Shown one piece after another: positions 1-6,563 of a stretch of DNA of 6,597 bases. The position numbers and the translations under genes are program-made. This DNA comes from Gemmatimonadota bacterium (GTDB lineage Bacteria > Orphanbacterota > Orphanbacteria > Orphanbacterales > Orphanbacteraceae): contig JABDJQ010000355.1 of NCBI GenBank assembly GCA_013002425.1, positions 1-6,597 on the forward strand, given 5' to 3'. How positions within the stretch are numbered: the stretch's first letter is position 1; each line of letters begins with the position of its first letter. The notes below the pieces were generated by a model, which was not told where the DNA came from, did no database searches, and saw nothing but the letters and a program-made list of their open reading frames with translations.

Positions 1-37
1 GCTTCGACGGCTCGGAGATGATCACGTCGTACTTCTG
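1..37 (-). other. Out-of-frame continuation of the spermidine-synthase-like gene
   Basis: One frame away from the main reading frame, the minus strand reads KYDVIISEPSK and stays open to the window edge. This is the sequence expected directly after DDGRNYML-STD in spermidine-synthase-like proteins, whose family pattern is YDVIISEPS. Adding one base near positions 37-38, so that GGACAG becomes GGACCAG on the minus strand, gives STDQKYDVIISEPS without a break. It may be a true mutation or a sequencing or assembly indel; the sequence alone cannot separate these. Confidence 0.75.
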
Positions 38-1920
38 TCCGTCGACAGCATGTAGTTGCGGCCGTCGTCCATGATGATCTTCGCCCTGGGGTTCCGCGTG
101 ACATCGGAATGCCAGTCGGAGAAGTAGCGCGCCGCGCGCACGACCGCGGGCGAGATCTCGACGCACTCCGCCTCGTCGACCGGATACGTGAGCACGCTCC
201 CGAACGTGATTCCGCTGCCGAGGCCGATCACGAGCACCTTGCGCGGATCGGGATGCAGCAGCATCGGAATCTGCGAAACGAGGATCTGGTTCGACATATC
301 CGAGGTGGTCGAAGCTTCCGTTCGCCCGTTGATCTGCAGAAAGAGCGAGCCCGCTTCCTGGCTGACCGCGACGTTCGCGTACGTTCCTTCCTCGAAATAC
401 TTGATATCGTAAGAGTAGATGTAGTCGCGAAACCCCTTCTGCGCGATGTTGTAGAGCGCGAACTGCGGGCTGTCGAAGAGCCCCGCGTTCAGAAGATAGC
501 GGTCCCACTTGCCGCCGGTCGCCATCAGCGCGATCGCGACCACGAGCGGAACACCCACGGTAGCGAGGCGCGCGCGCAGATTGATGCGCGGCAGCGTGAG
601 CCCCGCGAGAAGCGCCGCAGAAAGGTTCACGACCGACGCGATCGAGATCGCGTTCTGTGTGCCGACCAGCGGAATCAGAACGAACCCGCCGAGAAACGAC
701 CCGAAGATGGCCCCGATCGTGTTCGCCGCATAGACGCGCCCGACGCTTCGGCCGAGCGAGTCGATCTGTTCCGTGAACGCTTTGGCCGCGAGCGGCAGCG
801 CGGCGCCGATCAGAATCGTGGGAACCAGCATCACGATCACGGTGCAGGTGAACTGCACCATCTGGAACGACCAGAACGACTCGCCCACTTTCGCGAACAT
901 CGTGATGAAGAATTCGGGGAGCCGGTCGAAATGCGGCGTGATCGCCATGGCCGAAATCGCGACGAGACCCTGCACGACGACGAACGCGCGCGAAGGAGAG
1001 CCGAACCGATCCGCGAAAAGCGAAACGATCAGCGAACCGAGCGCGATGCCGAGCAGAAAGGTCGTGAGCATGGCACTGAATGCGTACACGGAACTGCCGA
1101 GGACGAGCGCCAGAATCCGCACCCACGCCACTTCGTATACGAGAGAAGCCGCGCCCGCCATCGCGACGGCCATGATGAGAATGCGCTGATACCGCACGAA
1201 CGCGCGATGCCCCTCCGGCGTCGCCGTTGACGACGAGTCCGCCCCCGCGCCCCCGGCCGATCCGGCGCCCCCGGCCGATGCCGAAGACGTCGCCAGTCCG
1301 GCTTCTTCGATACTGCCGCTCCTGTACAGGCGCCACGCGAGTACGGCCACGAGCACGTTCAGCCCCGCGGCGATCCAGGTCGTGCGCCAGACGCCGACCG
1401 TCCCGATCAGCAGATAGCCCGCGCTGAAACAGCCGATCATCGCGCCGAACGTGTTCAGGCCGTAAAGTTTCCCGAAGCCGCTCCCGAACTGATCGAGACG
1501 ACGCACGACGAAGCGCGACAGCACGGGCAGCGTGGCCCCCATGAGCGCCGACGGCAGCACGAGCAGCAGCGAACTGATCGCGAAGCGCATCAGACTCATC
1601 AGATAGAAGTTCTCGCCGATCGAGTGGTACGCGGCCGTGTAGATGCCTGTCACACCCTTGAAGAGAAACGGGAGCAGCAGGCAGTAGACCGCGATCGCGA
1701 CCTCGAGCAGCGCGTAAATGCGAAGGTGATCGTGGCGCCTGTCGGCGATCTTTCCGAACCAGAAACCGCCGAGCGCGAGGCCGCCCATGAAAGCGGCCAG
1801 CACCGTACTTACGGCGAACGATGTCGTCCCGAAGATCAGCGACAGCTGCCGGATCCAGAGAACCTCGTACATGAGGCCCGCCACGCCGGACAGAAAAAAG
1901 CAGAGAAATACGGTGATCAT
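22..1920 (-). CDS. Membrane protein fused to a spermidine-synthase-like domain; 3' end frameshifted and cut by window edge
   Basis: The N-terminal ~465 residues are hydrophobic and made of two similar halves. Residues 11-60 (GVAGLMYEVLWIRQL) match 255-304 (GAASLVYEVAWVRIL), and 122-180 match 366-424 (LMGATLP/LIGAALP, then GKLYGLNTFGA/GRVYAANTIGA). A Gly/Ala/Ser linker lies at about 203-238. Residues 505-625 resemble the aminopropyltransferase fold: EGTYANVAV, NGRTEAST, the SAM-type glycine motif VIGLGSG (564-570), VEISPAV (587-593) and DDGRNYML (618-625). This layout is that of the 'fused MFS/spermidine synthase' family; the substrate is unknown and polyamine synthesis is only an inference. 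The ATG overlaps the ybeY stop as ATGA, with GAGGAG at 1932-1937 as ribosome site, so translation is probably coupled. The frame ends early at STDRSTT, before the expected YDVIISEPS motif, because of an apparent one-base loss near position 37. The family normally continues well beyond this point. Confidence 0.88.
   Translation of the reverse strand: MITVFLCFFLSGVAGLMYEVLWIRQLSLIFGTTSFAVSTVLAAFMGGLALGGFWFGKIADRRHDHLRIYALLEVAIAVYCLLLPFLFKGVTGIYTAAYHSIGENFYLMSLMRFAISSLLLVLPSALMGATLPVLSRFVVRRLDQFGSGFGKLYGLNTFGAMIGCFSAGYLLIGTVGVWRTTWIAAGLNVLVAVLAWRLYRSGSIEEAGLATSSASAGGAGSAGGAGADSSSTATPEGHRAFVRYQRILIMAVAMAGAASLVYEVAWVRILALVLGSSVYAFSAMLTTFLLGIALGSLIVSLFADRFGSPSRAFVVVQGLVAISAMAITPHFDRLPEFFITMFAKVGESFWSFQMVQFTCTVIVMLVPTILIGAALPLAAKAFTEQIDSLGRSVGRVYAANTIGAIFGSFLGGFVLIPLVGTQNAISIASVVNLSAALLAGLTLPRINLRARLATVGVPLVVAIALMATGGKWDRYLLNAGLFDSPQFALYNIAQKGFRDYIYSYDIKYFEEGTYANVAVSQEAGSLFLQINGRTEASTTSDMSNQILVSQIPMLLHPDPRKVLVIGLGSGITFGSVLTYPVDEAECVEISPAVVRAARYFSDWHSDVTRNPRAKIIMDDGRNYMLSTDRSTT
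1247..1279. repeat. Two 15-base direct copies, period 18, in the linker of the fused membrane protein
   Basis: GCGCCCCCGGCCGAT occurs at 1247-1261 and again at 1265-1279. The 18-base period equals six codons, so it adds the repeated SAGGAG-like residues of the Gly/Ala/Ser linker between the two membrane halves and keeps the frame. It looks like a slippage-born linker repeat. Confidence 0.85.
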
Positions 1921-2366
1921 GACGCCGTCCGCTCCTCGAGGGAGGGCCAGTGCGCGTCGAAAAATTCGTGTTCGCGGGCTCGCATGCGCGCGGTATCTTC
2001 CTTCGCGTCGTGCGTGTGGCCGACAAGATGCAGCAGTCCGTGAATCATGAGTCGCAGCAGTTCCTCTTCCAGCGCCATGTCGCGCTCTTCCGCCTGACGG
2101 AGCGCCGTAGGCAGCGAAATGTAAACGTCGCCGATCATACCGGGGCTCGTCGGGTCGTCGTGGAAACTGAAGGAGAGCACGTCCGTCGTGCGATCCTTGT
2201 TCCGATACTCCCGGTTCAGTTCGCGCATTCTTTCATCGGAAACGAAGACGACGCTCGCTTCCCCCTCGGGGTCGGCGAGTTCCCCTAAGACCTGTGCGGC
2301 GATGTTCCGGAAAGACTCGGTGTCGATGGCGAACTTATCGAGCAGGTTTTCGCAGGTAATCTCCAA
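1917..2366 (-). CDS. ybeY: YbeY endoribonuclease (rRNA maturation factor, metal-dependent)
   Basis: A 149-residue protein of normal family length. The signature H-x3-H-x5-H metal site is HGLLHLVGHTH, with H109, H113 and H119. Upstream are the conserved LNREYRNKDRTTDVLSFSF (50-68) and IGDVYISLPTALRQAEE (78-94). In studied bacteria YbeY is a cytoplasmic single-strand endoribonuclease needed for 16S rRNA 3' end maturation and 70S ribosome quality control. The start is taken as TTG at 2366. The frame has a TAG four codons... upstream region closed just before it, there is no in-frame ATG or GTG near the N-terminus, and a strong GGAGGAGG lies 12 bases upstream. The gene therefore overlaps the 3' end of pgpH by 32 bases, and its TGA overlaps the ATG of the next gene by four bases. 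Both junctions point to one transcript with coupled translation. A CTG further in would be the only other early start and would shorten the N-terminal strand. Confidence 0.95.
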   Translation of the reverse strand: MEITCENLLDKFAIDTESFRNIAAQVLGELADPEGEASVVFVSDERMRELNREYRNKDRTTDVLSFSFHDDPTSPGMIGDVYISLPTALRQAEERDMALEEELLRLMIHGLLHLVGHTHDAKEDTARMRAREHEFFDAHWPSLEERTAS

Positions 2367-4626
2367 CGGCTAGTCGAGCCTCCTCCGATTTGGTTTCGTC
2401 AGGGTAACGGATGCGTGAATGCATGGAACTGGTCAGGATCGGGATGAAGCTCTCCTGAATCAGTCGAAGGTCGCGGAAAGTGAGCGCGCATTCGTCGAGT
2501 TGTTTCTCGTCGAACTTCGCGCGCGTCACCTGTTCGATGCGCTGGCGAATCTTCGCGGGCGTCGGTTCGTTCAGAGCGCGCACCGAAGCTTCCGACACGT
2601 CAGCAAGCATGATGACCGCGTTCTCTTTCGTACGAGGCCGCGGGCCGGGGTAGCGGAAGTCGGACTCCTGCACCTCGGACGGCGAAGTCTTCATCGCCTT
2701 GTCGTGAAAAAACGCCATCAGCGTGGTGCCGTGGTGCTCTTTGATCGCGTCGATGATCTCGTCGGGCAGCCCTTCCTTGCGTCCCATCTCGACGCCTTCA
2801 CGCACGTGCGAAATCAGGATCAGCGCGCTGATCTTGGGCGACAGTTTGTCGTGCTTGTTGACGCCGCTGATCTGGTTCTCGACGAAATACTCGGGCTTCG
2901 ACATTTTTCCGATATCGTGATAGTAACCGCCCACGCGCGCCAGCAGCGAATGCGCCCCGATCCGCTCGCACGCGGCTTCGCTCAGGTTGCCGACCATGAT
3001 CGAATGGTGATACGAGCCGGGCGCGAACAGCGAGAGGTTTTTCAGAAGCGGCTGGTTCAAATCCGAAAGTTCGAGCAGCGTAATGTTCGTCGTGACACGG
3101 AAGAGCGATTCGAAGAGCGGCAGCACGATCATCGTGAGCCCCGCGCAGACGAACGCGGAGAGGAGCCCGTAGCCGATCTTCTGCAGCGTGTCGATGCTCG
3201 GCACGAGATGCAGAAAGTCCGCCGCCGCGATCGCGACGATATACGCCGCCCCGATATAGGCCAGCGAAATCCAGAAGCTCTTGCGCTCGCGCAGCCCCGA
3301 AACGCCGTACACGGCCGTGGCGCCGACGATCCCCATCGTGAACGCGACCGGAAGCGTGAGCCCCTCGAGCAGCGCGACGCAGATCAGATACGTACCTGAA
3401 AGGGACATGCCGACGCGGTCGTCGAACAGCAGCGTCCCGAGCATCGCGATCAGCACGATCGGCATCAGGAAGGGCGAAAGATCGAGCCGGTTGATGAAGA
3501 ACGTGAGTACGAAGCCCATCAGCGCCAGCGTCGCGAGCAGAATGAGATGGCTGTCGCGCGCGTAGATCTTCGGCCGGTTGCGCTGCAGGAAGACGACGAA
3601 CAGCACCATCACGGCCAGTACGGTCAGAAGCCGGCCGAAGTGCGGGTAGACGCGCTTCCACGGCTTCGCCTCGAGGCGCTCTTCGGAGACCTTCGACTCC
3701 ATCGACTCGAGAATGCGCATGTGGCGCTTCGTCACGCGTTCGTGCGCGCCGATGATCTTCTGGTCTTTGAGATAGAGTTCGGTGTACGGCGAAACGCCCG
3801 CGCGCCGCGCCTCTCTTCGCGCCGAAGTCTCCGTCACGTCGTAGAACAGATTCGCTTCGCCGAAATGCCGGCTCACCTCGAAGAACGCCGCTACGAGTTC
3901 CTGGCGCGTCCCGAACGCCGTCCGCGCCCACTCCGTCGCGGCCGCGTAGTACTCCTCGAGATCGAGGAAGCGATCGAGACCGAGCGCGTATTCCTCGCCG
4001 TCGCGGATCACCGAGAGGCGGTTATAGTCGGCCTCTTCGAAGACTTTCTTGTCCGTCAGCACGCCGCGGGCCAGCACTTCGTCGAAGAAGCGCACGACCT
4101 CCTGGCGCAGACGCGTCTCGTTCGCGAGATCGAGCAGGACCGTGCCGGCGGATTCCGTAAAATCGCCCTCGAGTTCGGAGAGGCGGCTCTGCCGTTCCGC
4201 GGGCACCACGTCTTCGTCTATGATGGCCTCGACCTGCAGGAAGAAATCGCGCACCCGATTCTTGATCGACTGTGTCGTCTCTTCGCTCTCGCGCACGACC
4301 GGGAGCACCTTCCGCGCCTCGACCGCGCGCTCTTTGTCGAGTTCGTCATCGCCCTTCAGAACGGGAAAATCGAACGGTGCGAGGATGTTCTCCTTCGCGA
4401 TCTGTCCTTCGGCGAGAAGCAGCCCTTTGCTCGAGGAGCGGGGCATATACAGAACCACTATAATGGATACGAGTGCCGCGCCGATCGCGAGGCGACGCAG
4501 CGTTTTCCCGTGCATGCGGGTGAGCGCCCTCAGGCGATGGTAATTCCACGCCTTCTTCTCGCGCTCTTTCCCGCGCTTCTTCCGGCCGCGGGTATTCCGT
4601 TTGTTCTGGAACGGGAAGATCTTCAT
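2335..4626 (-). CDS. pgpH: 7TM-HD family membrane phosphodiesterase (PgpH/YqfF-like, probable c-di-AMP hydrolase)
   Basis: A 763-residue protein with the full family layout. It has a very basic N-terminus (8-42), one membrane helix (about 44-61), an extracytoplasmic 7TMR-HDED-like region (about 65-325), seven predicted membrane helices (about 330-505) and a cytoplasmic HD domain (about 515-735). The HD metal and catalytic residues are visible: PGSYHHS (H540/H541), YYHDIGK (H570, D571), ISHVREG (H607), EHHGTT (H631/H632) and LADVSEAS (D676). In Listeria, PgpH hydrolyses cyclic di-AMP; whether this protein does so is inference. The ATG lies three bases after the phoH stop, with only a weak GGA ribosome site, so it probably depends on phoH translation. 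The 3' end overlaps ybeY. The order phoH-pgpH-ybeY is a well-known conserved cluster. All expected HD residues seem present, with no sign of decay. Confidence 0.95.
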   Translation of the reverse strand: MKIFPFQNKRNTRGRKKRGKEREKKAWNYHRLRALTRMHGKTLRRLAIGAALVSIIVVLYMPRSSSKGLLLAEGQIAKENILAPFDFPVLKGDDELDKERAVEARKVLPVVRESEETTQSIKNRVRDFFLQVEAIIDEDVVPAERQSRLSELEGDFTESAGTVLLDLANETRLRQEVVRFFDEVLARGVLTDKKVFEEADYNRLSVIRDGEEYALGLDRFLDLEEYYAAATEWARTAFGTRQELVAAFFEVSRHFGEANLFYDVTETSARREARRAGVSPYTELYLKDQKIIGAHERVTKRHMRILESMESKVSEERLEAKPWKRVYPHFGRLLTVLAVMVLFVVFLQRNRPKIYARDSHLILLATLALMGFVLTFFINRLDLSPFLMPIVLIAMLGTLLFDDRVGMSLSGTYLICVALLEGLTLPVAFTMGIVGATAVYGVSGLRERKSFWISLAYIGAAYIVAIAAADFLHLVPSIDTLQKIGYGLLSAFVCAGLTMIVLPLFESLFRVTTNITLLELSDLNQPLLKNLSLFAPGSYHHSIMVGNLSEAACERIGAHSLLARVGGYYHDIGKMSKPEYFVENQISGVNKHDKLSPKISALILISHVREGVEMGRKEGLPDEIIDAIKEHHGTTLMAFFHDKAMKTSPSEVQESDFRYPGPRPRTKENAVIMLADVSEASVRALNEPTPAKIRQRIEQVTRAKFDEKQLDECALTFRDLRLIQESFIPILTSSMHSRIRYPDETKSEEARLAVGDYLRKPAR
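2379..2386 (-). promoter_or_regulatory. Shine-Dalgarno site of ybeY
   Basis: The minus strand reads GGAGGAGG, a near-perfect anti-16S match, ending 12 bases before the TTG at 2366. It lies inside the last codons of pgpH. It is the main reason for accepting the weak TTG start, and it would let ribosomes start ybeY independently of, or after, pgpH translation. Confidence 0.7.
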
Positions 4627-4629
4627 GCG

Positions 4630-5679
4630 TTATTCCGGTTTGCCCTCGGGTCCGCCCCCGGGGGCGCCCGTCTTCTGCTCGCGGGTCTCTCCGCCCGTCG
4701 GCGCGGGTCCGCCCGCTTCGCCCATCGTGTGATCGTCGAAAGCGCGAATGATGCGCTGCACGAGATGATGGCGCACGACGTCGCGCGGCGTGAGATATAC
4801 GAATTCGATTCCCGGAACGTCCTGCAGAATCGGCTGGATGCGCACGAGCCCGGACTCGTTCGCGTCCGGCAGATCGATCTGCGTGACGTCGCCCGTGATC
4901 ACGGCGCGCGAGTTCGTTCCGAGGCGGGTCAGGAACATCTTCATCTGTCCGATCGTCGAGTTCTGCGCTTCATCGAGGATGACGAACGCGTCGTTCAGCG
5001 TGCGGCCGCGCATGTATGCCAGCGGCGCCACCTCGACAATGTCCATGTCGAAGGACCGGCGGATCCGGTCGGCTCCGAGAAGATCCTGCAGAGCATCGTA
5101 CAGCGGCCGGAGATACGGGTCTACCTTCTCCTGGAAATCGCCCGGCAGGAAGCCGAGGCTCTCCCCCGCCTCCACGGCCGGCCGCACGAGCACGATCCGG
5201 TTCTTTTCGCGGCGCCGAAGCGCCGAAACCGCAGCAGCCACGGCAAGATACGTCTTCCCGGTACCCGCGGGCCCGATCCCGAACACGATGTCCGACCGCC
5301 CCATCGCCTGGATGTACTCCTCCTGGCCCAGGGTCTTCGGCTTCACCTGCTTCTTCAAATGGAAGTACTGCTTCTTCGGTGCGTAAAGCTGTGAGATGTC
5401 GCTTCCCCCTTGCTCCTGAGCCATCTCGGTGAAATAGCGGATATCCGTATCCGACAGTTCTTTTCCCTGTTTGGCGAGAGAGGTGAGATCGAGGAAGAGG
5501 CCCTCCACGCTTGCCACCGCCGCCGCCGCCCCTTCCAGATAGATGTCGGCGCCGCGTGCCACGATCTGCACGTGCGGGAACGCATCTTGGATATGACGCA
5601 GGAACTGGTCCCGGTGACCGTAGATGAGTAGAGGATCGACCTCGACGAGATGCAGTCTTTTAACGACGTTGGCGCTCAA
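4630..5679 (-). CDS. phoH: PhoH-family P-loop ATPase (PhoH/PhoL type)
   Basis: A 349-residue protein. The N-terminus (about 14-70: LLIYGHRDQFLRHI, VQIVARGADIYLEG) resembles the KH-like RNA-binding region of PhoH proteins. The ATPase core follows: Walker A GPAGTGKT (136-143), the family block RPAVEAGESLGFLPGD (166-181), Walker B FVILDEAQN (232-240), a sensor-like TGDVTQIDLP (262-271) and DVVRHHLVQRII (300-311). The final ~30 residues are a Gly/Pro/Glu-rich tail with no family match that I recognise. PhoH proteins are predicted cytoplasmic ATPases or RNA helicases linked to RNA metabolism; the exact activity is unsettled. The start is TTG at 5679, with AAGGGGGA at 5698-5691 upstream; no ATG or GTG fits the conserved N-terminus. 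As first gene of the operon it sits behind two promoter candidates. Confidence 0.95.
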   Translation of the reverse strand: MSANVVKRLHLVEVDPLLIYGHRDQFLRHIQDAFPHVQIVARGADIYLEGAAAAVASVEGLFLDLTSLAKQGKELSDTDIRYFTEMAQEQGGSDISQLYAPKKQYFHLKKQVKPKTLGQEEYIQAMGRSDIVFGIGPAGTGKTYLAVAAAVSALRRREKNRIVLVRPAVEAGESLGFLPGDFQEKVDPYLRPLYDALQDLLGADRIRRSFDMDIVEVAPLAYMRGRTLNDAFVILDEAQNSTIGQMKMFLTRLGTNSRAVITGDVTQIDLPDANESGLVRIQPILQDVPGIEFVYLTPRDVVRHHLVQRIIRAFDDHTMGEAGGPAPTGGETREQKTGAPGGGPEGKPE

Positions 5680-5690
5680 AGTGAGCGGTG

Positions 5691-5698
5691 TCCCCCTT
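5691..5698 (-). promoter_or_regulatory. Probable ribosome binding site of phoH
   Basis: The minus strand reads AAGGGGGA, 11 bases before the TTG start at 5679. It is a moderate Shine-Dalgarno match and supports the TTG choice, since no other purine-rich site lies near the start. Confidence 0.5.
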
Positions 5699-5726
5699 GG
5701 ATGCGGACGCTTTCGAGTTGACGAAC

Positions 5727-5755
5727 AATCTACGACAAGCGCGGTGGAGTGTCAA
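5727..5755 (-). promoter_or_regulatory. Sigma70-like promoter of the phoH operon (proximal)
   Basis: On the minus strand a perfect -35 TTGACA (5755-5750) is followed after exactly 17 bases by TAGATT (5732-5727), a 4/6 match to the -10 consensus. Transcription would start near 5720, giving a leader of about 40 bases that holds the phoH ribosome site. The region around it is otherwise GC-rich, so the match stands out. Confidence 0.6.
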
Positions 5756-5788
5756 CGCGCCGCCGCCGTCGCAATTTCATACACCGTT

Positions 5789-5797
5789 ATTATAACA
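5789..5797 (-). promoter_or_regulatory. Extended -10 promoter of the phoH operon (distal)
   Basis: The minus strand reads TGTTATAAT, a perfect extended -10 (TGn plus TATAAT), in the most AT-rich spot of the intergenic region. No good -35 lies at 16-18 bases upstream, as is usual for extended -10 promoters. The start would be near 5782, leaving a leader of about 100 bases. The box also forms a short palindrome, GTTAT-T-ATAAC (5786-5796), so weak activity in the other direction is possible. Confidence 0.45.
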
Positions 5798-5852
5798 CAA
5801 CTTAAGTCCGTGCGGATCCCCGGCCCGCCCCGCCTCGCGCCCGGCCCTTCGC

Positions 5853-5871
5853 CCACCGGCGTATCCGGTGG
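5853..5871. repeat. Inverted repeat, 7-base arms, 5-base loop
   Basis: CCACCGG and CCGGTGG are perfect complements around CGTAT. It lies between the divergent promoters, just upstream of the STAS-gene promoter. No T-run follows on either strand, so it is not an intrinsic terminator; it could be an operator or a chance GC-rich dyad. Confidence 0.5.
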
Positions 5872-5883
5872 CAGCCACGGGAG

Positions 5884-5912
5884 TTGCAAGCGTAACTCGT
5901 ATCTTCTATTCT
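5884..5912 (+). promoter_or_regulatory. Likely promoter of the STAS-domain gene
   Basis: TTGCAA (5884-5889) and TATTCT (5907-5912) are separated by exactly 17 bases, each matching 4/6 of the sigma70 consensus. Transcription would start near 5919, about 28 bases before the ATG. An inverted repeat, GAGTT-8-AACTC (5881-5898), overlaps the -35 box and could be a regulator site. Confidence 0.4.
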
Positions 5913-5947
5913 CGCTTCGTGTCCGAACAGCAGAAAGGCGCTCCCAG

Positions 5948-6283
5948 ATGAAGTACGACAAACGTGAGAGCGGCGACGCACTCGTATTCGAACTCCACGG
6001 CAATCTCAGGGGGCAGCCCGCCGGCTACGACGTTCTCGAAGCCGTGCGCGAAGAGATCGCGGCCGGCAAGAAAAAGATCGTGATCGACCTCGGCGAAGTG
6101 AACGACTCCGACAGCACCGGCCTCGGCATTCTCGCCTCCATCATCACGTCCGCGGAAAACGGCGGCGCGAAGGTCGGTTTCACGAACCCGCCCGCCTCGC
6201 TCAAGAAGCTGCTCGACATCGTCCGTCTCTCGACCGTCATGAAGATCTTCCCCACCGCCGACGAAGCCGCCGCGGGGATTTAG
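5948..6283 (+). CDS. STAS-domain protein, anti-sigma-factor-antagonist-like
   Basis: A 111-residue single-domain protein of the SpoIIAA/RsbV size. The core IVIDLGEVNDSDSTGLGIL (44-62) matches the STAS signature; S56 in D-S-T-G is at the place of the serine that partner kinases phosphorylate in SpoIIAA (D-S-S-G). Later parts (ENGGAKVGFTNPPASLKKLLDIVRL) also fit the fold. In known systems such proteins bind an anti-sigma-factor kinase and release a sigma factor, but no kinase, phosphatase or sigma gene is in the window, so the partner is unknown. The start is ATG at 5948, with AGAAAGG nine bases upstream. A longer frame open from 5624 is rejected because it runs back through the phoH N-terminus and the promoters. 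It is divergent from the phoH operon, with 268 bases between the starts. Confidence 0.9.
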   Translation: MKYDKRESGDALVFELHGNLRGQPAGYDVLEAVREEIAAGKKKIVIDLGEVNDSDSTGLGILASIITSAENGGAKVGFTNPPASLKKLLDIVRLSTVMKIFPTADEAAAGI

Positions 6284-6305
6284 AACTCGTCGTCAACTCG
6301 TCGTC
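6284..6305. repeat. Perfect tandem repeat, 2 x 11 bases
   Basis: AACTCGTCGTC occurs at 6284-6294 and is repeated directly at 6295-6305, starting at the base after the STAS stop codon. It is outside any gene. Confidence 0.85.
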
Positions 6306-6354
6306 GGCTCCCTCCACCCTTTCGCCCTGGCGTACGGCCAATGGGGCTCAAGGG

Positions 6355-6393
6355 CTCCGGGAACACGACTTCCTCGCCGTGAAGAATCCGGAG
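6355..6393. other. Possible nested stem-loop
   Basis: CTCCGG (6355-6360) pairs with CCGGAG (6388-6393), and inside it CTTC (6369-6372) pairs with GAAG (6381-6384). A further outer pair, TTCGCCCT (6321-6328) and AGGGCGAA (6392-6399), competes for two of the same bases. Without a T-run it is not a standard terminator; it may be a structured 3' end or chance in GC-rich DNA. Confidence 0.3.
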
Positions 6394-6534
6394 GGCGAAC
6401 GACGGGCGGTCGGCAGGGACGGGTCACCTTCGCGAATAGAAAGCACGCACCTCAAGACTGATTTCTGACTACGAGTTTTCTCTGGATGGATCGAACGTCC
6501 GGATTCCTCACTTCGCGACCTGATGCGTGAGATT

Positions 6535-6563
6535 GCGGCGGGTGGCGCAGCGGCGGGTGGCGC
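6535..6563. repeat. Direct repeat, 2 x 14 bases, period 15
   Basis: GCGGCGGGTGGCGC occurs at 6535-6548 and at 6550-6563, separated by one A. The 15-base period would keep a reading frame, giving Ala/Gly-rich residues, but no gene is established here. Confidence 0.8.

Noticed and set aside
109..1230. A 373-codon plus-strand frame opposite the fused membrane gene
   Set aside because: Highly charged, motif-free translation typical of the strand opposite a hydrophobic gene; the minus-strand protein explains this DNA.
4615..4624. GAAGATCTTC palindrome, also present at 6241-6250
   Set aside because: Both copies lie inside coding sequence and encode the same residues K-I-F; best explained by codon choice rather than a shared site.
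4654..4665. Perfect palindrome GCCCCCGGGGGC near the phoH 3' end
   Set aside because: It has no loop, no following T-run, and lies in the Gly/Pro-rich coding tail with translation continuing into pgpH; not a terminator.
3547..5394. A 615-codon open frame on the plus strand, antisense to pgpH and phoH
   Set aside because: It crosses two well-supported genes on the other strand, is very rich in Arg, His and Glu in the way of antisense frames of GC-rich genes, and shows no family motif.
5624..5947. N-terminal extension of the STAS gene to a longer 219-codon frame
   Set aside because: It overlaps the phoH start and both promoter candidates, and the extra residues have no STAS likeness; ATG at 5948 has a ribosome site and gives normal family length.
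6384..6506. GAATCCGGA and TCCGGATTC inverted pair about 105 bases apart
   Set aside because: The arms are short, centred on the self-complementary TCCGGA, and far apart; likely chance.
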